In this document: piece by piece, positions 59,906-64,000 of the stretch
Layout: each line of letters begins with the position of its first letter
Numbering within the stretch: the stretch's first letter is position 1
NCBI GenBank assembly: GCA_022749755.1
Contig: CM040442.1
Span: forward strand, 11,134,457-11,198,456
From: Azadirachta indica
Taxonomy: Eukaryota; Streptophyta; Magnoliopsida; Sapindales; Meliaceae
Direction of reading: 5' to 3'
DNA length: 64,000 bases
Notes under the pieces: generated by a model
The model's input: the letters and a program-made list of their open reading frames with translations, nothing else
The model's database searches: none
Told to the model about the DNA's origin: nothing
Translations under genes and position numbers: made by a program

Positions 59906-62900
59906 ATGGGTTATGCACAGTTAGTTATAGGCCCTGCAGGCAGCGGAAAGGTGAGTTGCTTTACGTTACTGTTAATTAACTCCAATGATAAAGGGTAGAA
60001 GGTCCTTTTTCTGAAGATTGGGCTTTTGGAAATTCATCAATTTTTGTCTCTTTTATGCAATGAATTATATCTGTTGGTTGTACACTAATGATTATTTTCA
60101 TCCTCTTTCTCCAATCAGTCAACTTATTGCTCTAGTTTGTACCGGCACTGTGAAACTGTTAAGCGGTCAATACATATAGTGAATCTGGATCCTGCTGCAG
60201 AAAATTTTGACTACCCTGTGGCCATGGGTAAGTTAGTCCACCTATTGCTTGATTCCTCGGTAAGTTTGTCAAAAGAATTTATTTCATATGTTTTGGAGCA
60301 ATTAAGCATCTTGTTCTTGCAGATATTAGGGAACTTATTTCTCTGGAAGATGTCATGGAGGAACTTGGATTGGGTCCCAATGGTGGTCTATTGTACTGCA
60401 TGGAGTATCCTTTTTATCTGTTTTCTAACCCTCAGTGAAATCTCTCTTCCCTCTATCTTAATTGCTTTGGCTAGATGTTCATACTTTGGTTTATTATTTA
60501 TGATTAAGGGCTTGTAAATCTCTGAAATTTTGTGACTTATCTATTCTATTAATTCTTACAGTCACTGTTGGGGCAATGAATGGTATAATCCCCTGAAGCT
60601 TGAAAAGAGGGATAATTTTCACCTAAATATTTGGACTTATTTTGATTCTATATATTTTCTTTCGTGTATGTGAATGACCTTAATCTCCTTGATTAGACAC
60701 CTAGAAGATAATCTCGATGACTGGTTGACAGAAGAGTTGGATAATTACTTGGACGATGACTATCTAGTTTTTGATTGCCCAGGTATCTATTACTTGTCTG
60801 TGCATGAGCATATGCATAATCCCAGATATTTACTAAGTAGTAGTTGAAATTGATGGATTGGTGAGAAGAATAAAAGTAAGTGAGGTTCTTATTCTGTGAA
60901 TGTGACTGGGCACCATAACCCGACCTCTGTTTCATCCTGCATTGACTCCTGCATGGTAGCTTATTATCTAGCGGAAAATGCAGACAAATATACAAGAGAG
61001 GATTATACTCAACTTTATCCTCTATGAAAAACAAAGATGACAATATGGAATTTATATTGATCTCCTGCTATATTTAGTTATGCTGCTAGAATATGAAGAG
61101 TCTTCTTGACTTTATATATTTGTTATCTTCTGCTTTAATTTCATTCAGTTTAATGTTAATTTTCCCATACAGCATGTTTTTATTCATTCAAGTACATTAT
61201 ATTTGGGAGAACTTGATAATAATTTTGACTCATACTTCCCCTTTTCACATCGATTGGAATATGTTTCCATCTTCCTGCATATCTTTAGAACTTTGACTGG
61301 GTTTTCATCTACTGGAAAATCTGTTTTTAACGTCACCTAACTGTAAAATTCTTTACAGGCCAGATTGAACTTTTCTCGCATGTGCCAGTTCTTCGGAACT
61401 TTGTTGAGCATTTGCAGCGTAAAAATTTTAATGTCTGTGCTGTGTACTTGCTTGATTCACAGGTTTGTACAAGACCTACGACAACCTTGCCGTTGTTCTA
61501 TAATCATTTTTGCGCACTCTGATTGGAGTTTTTTTTATTTTATTTTTATCAGTTCATCACAGACGTCACCAAGTTTATAAGTGGGTGCATGGCATCACTT
61601 TCTGCAATGATCCAGCTTGAGTTACCCCATGTTAATATCCTCTCTAAAATGGACCTTGTGACAAACAGAAAGGAAATTGAAGAGTAGGTTCCTTTAGCTT
61701 TGCTGCTTTCTTAATCTTGTACACTCCTGTTTTAACATTCCTCTCCCTCCCTCCCTCCCCCCCTCTCTCTCTCTCTCTCTCTTTGTAATGCATGTGTTTT
61801 AACCTGTCTGTTTTGTGTCCTTGCTGCTCTTAGCTACTTGAATCCAGAACCTCAATTTTTGTTGTCAGAGTTAAATCAACGCATGGCTCCGCAATTCGCA
61901 AAGCTGAATAAATCTCTTATTGAGTTGGTGAGTAACTAAGCACTGCAAATTACAATATTTAATAAATTTTTGATCTATCGAGATAAATTTCCATGAATTA
62001 ACTTTCATGGTTTGGTCATGTGATTCAGTAATGTTCAAACTTTAATATTTTCATTTACTTTTCATATCTTCTATGTGGTCGTGTCTCCCACCTTGCAAGT
62101 CTTTGAGAGATAAAAGGGGAAAACAAAAATCAGAGAATTCTATTTATGGTTTAGTCCTGAAAACTGAGTTGCCTTGTGCTATACCTACCATTTTCTTTCT
62201 GAAAATTGATTTGATGTTATGGTTCCCCCCTGACGCTGACTACCATTCCTATATTATTTGATTGTATTCTATTAATAGTGCTCAAATTGAAAATTTCACT
62301 TGTTTTAGCTATTTCATTGAACTTTTTGTGAATGGGGTTGATTTAATATTCAGGTCATTTGGTCTGTTGCCTTTCTGTCTTCTCATTGGGTATATTATTT
62401 AGCTTGTGGAAATTATATTTTCTTTTGTCTGCTTAAATGAAAATGATTATGTGCTTCCACTGATTTTCTAATGACATGTCTATTTTTTAAGAAGTAAACC
62501 ACTCATCTTTTAGAATTGTTGACCTTTGAAAATTATTGCTTGGAGTTTCTGTAATGAAATGTTATTTCGTTGTATTAGGTTGATGAGTATAGCATGGTCA
62601 GTTTTGTGCCTCTTGACTTGAGGAAGGAGAGCAGGTATTTTCTCTATTTATTCTGCATTTTGGTGTGTCTACCTGCATACACTGCAGTCATGCAAAATAT
62701 GAGACTTCGTTATAGAATTTCCAGGTCACTGTAACTCAGCCACATTAGCATGTGAAATTGTTAATTTGTTTAAGCCCTTTTTTAGGGGGAAAAAGGGAGA
62801 AAAGAAACGGGAGGGGGAAGAAATTTGGATGATAGGTTATTGAATCTTTTTAATCCTTTTACCTAAGGATGTAGGATGATTCATATTGGTTGCTACATTT

Positions 62901-63453
62901 CTACCTTTTGACTTTTCCCACATATGCATGGCTCATACTCTGCAGCTATTACAAGTTACTGAACTTTGTATCCATTCTTCCTTCTGTAAGCTTTGTGCTT
63001 ATATTTTTTATGATCACAACATTGTTCATTATTCATGATCATATTTGTGCAAGCAACTATTATTTTCGGAGATTAATGAAGATAAGCCTAATATAGCTAC
63101 TATGGGATACTATTATTACTCTGGATGATGGTTTCTTCACTCAATTTAATGAACATGGTAACAATGATGGCCGGAAAAACGAAAACACTTACTCACCTCT
63201 TTCACTTCTATCTTTTTGAGCCTGGTTCTCATCTCCTGTTGTATAATATTCTATAAACTTTCATTTGCATAACCATTTATGTCATAAAATTGAGTGACGT
63301 AGTTTATTTTCATTTCATATAATCTTTAATGAGCAATGTCTACCTGTTGTCTTTTACAGTATCCGGTACGTATTGGCTCAAATCGACACATGCATTCAGT
63401 GGGGAGAAGATGCAGATGTGAAAGTTAAGGATTTTGATCCAGAAGATGAATAG
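59906..63453 (+). CDS. GPN3: GPN-loop GTPase 3 homologue, 266 aa, nine coding exons
   Basis: GPN-loop GTPases help assemble and import RNA polymerase II and III; GPN3 works as a dimer with family partners. Exons: 59906-59950, 60119-60227, 60323-60404, 60697-60782, 61359-61462, 61553-61683, 61834-61927, 62579-62634 and 63360-63453. All have GT-AG borders, and lengths sum to 801 bp in frame. Motifs: P-loop GPAGSGKST (split exactly by intron 1, after GSGK), [20 protein letters not shown], the GPN loop in [14 protein letters not shown]3 [12 protein letters not shown], the base-recognition motif LSKMDL, and a C-terminal [20 protein letters not shown]. Length equals that of eukaryotic GPN3 proteins. 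The [15 protein letters not shown] start is typical of the family. No lesions; most likely an intact, essential, single-copy-type gene. Confidence 0.95.
61741..61782. repeat. (CCCT)n(CT)n polypyrimidine tract in a GPN3 intron
   Basis: CCCTCCCTCCCTCCCC followed by about eight CT units, inside the intron between exons 6 and 7. Likely neutral, though such tracts can influence 3' splice-site use; the true acceptor is at 61833. Confidence 0.9.
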
Positions 63454-63848
63454 CCCCATTTCGTAGCTCAGAAACTATTGCAGGCATTGCTGGCTCTGTT
63501 CTGTTCGGTTAAAACTGTGACTTGTGTAGATACATCGGGCCAAAGATGAGAAGATTTTGGCAAACCTGAGGTGAAATTTTGACAATTAATAGCTTCACTC
63601 GTACGTTTGGATTGAAACTATAATTATAGTATTTAACAATGAAAAATGAAAAGTTAATTATATTAAAACAAATTTTGTGAGAAGCAGATTCTGGTGGTGG
63701 ACTTTGTGTTGGATATTTGTAGTTCGATGTGATTATGCTTAAAATTTTTTGTTTTACAAGAATTTTGAATATCTGTATTTGAAATGAAATTTGTTTTTTT
63801 ATTAATTTTTTTTAAGTTAAAAATCTAAAAATCCATACTTTTGTAAAA

Positions 63849-64000
63849 GATCCCAGACTAATGCTTCTTTTTTGAAGTATAAAATTACATGAACCTTGAA
63901 AAACATTAACTAAATTCACATAGTAGCAAGAATGTTGATTAGAATCCGAAGGGGCAATTCCCCACAAATCATAATGAATTTCTTCAAGCAAAAACGTTTT
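63849..64000 (-). pseudogene. Ty1/copia retrotransposon integrase fragment (partial, at window edge)
   Basis: The minus strand reads an open frame from the window edge with LLEEIHYDLWGIAPSDSN and then YYVNLVNVFQGSCNF. This matches the integrase core start of Copia polyproteins (IH-D-WGP-P-S---G--YYV-FVDDFS pattern). The second aspartate pair of the catalytic region is degenerate here (VDDFS to VNVFQ), so the copy is probably dead. It lies about 400 bp past the GPN3 stop and continues outside the window. Confidence 0.65.

Overview
The window is nuclear DNA of a eudicot plant. It is AT-rich, its genes carry GT-AG introns and long 5'UTR introns, and it is crowded with transposon and pararetrovirus relics. 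All the clear protein families are plant types: cis-prenyltransferase, PPR, F-box, S1-type secreted protein, GPN-loop GTPase, type I MADS and SAC phosphatase. I cannot name the genus from sequence alone.

Left part (1-11000). The first bases may hold the first exon of a minus-strand gene leaving the window. An LTR-like repeat and a polypyrimidine inverted repeat follow (about 2.25-5.4 kb). A decayed SAC phosphoinositide phosphatase lies on the minus strand at 6.3-7.56 kb. Next comes an apparently intact dehydrodolichyl diphosphate synthase-like gene (minus, 8228-9319) with an inferred 5'UTR intron of about 1.5 kb. That intron contains, on the opposite strand, a partial copy of the same gene fused to a broken type I MADS-box gene.

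Middle part (11000-29000). This is mostly repeats: a 457-bp tandem duplication, an LTR-like repeat, a 1.2-1.4 kb tandem duplication carrying (TA)n-flanked MITE-like elements, and a hAT-like MITE with an 8-bp target duplication. Two real genes follow: a single-exon DUF3820-type protein (18639-19433, plus) and a two-exon E-type PPR gene (22826-25287, minus).

29124-44048 is a mosaic of endogenous pararetrovirus (Caulimoviridae) fragments in both orientations. It includes duplicated reverse transcriptase/RNase H pieces, two primer-binding-site leaders and a large inverted repeat, and is flanked by direct copies of about 300-345 bp of host sequence. All viral reading frames are broken. Two non-viral islands sit inside; one holds the 5' end of a small secreted-protein-like ORF.

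Right part (44100-64000). An S1/SPH-family secreted protein gene has a tandemly duplicated upstream region and a duplicated 3' fragment downstream. A four-exon F-box gene and a nine-exon GPN3-type GTPase gene, each with an inferred 5'UTR intron, follow, separated by AT-rich repeats. The right edge enters a Ty1/copia integrase fragment on the minus strand. The genes form no operon or pathway cluster. The most unusual structures are the antisense self-copy within the prenyltransferase intron, the pararetrovirus mosaic with hairpin potential, and the duplicated S1 locus.
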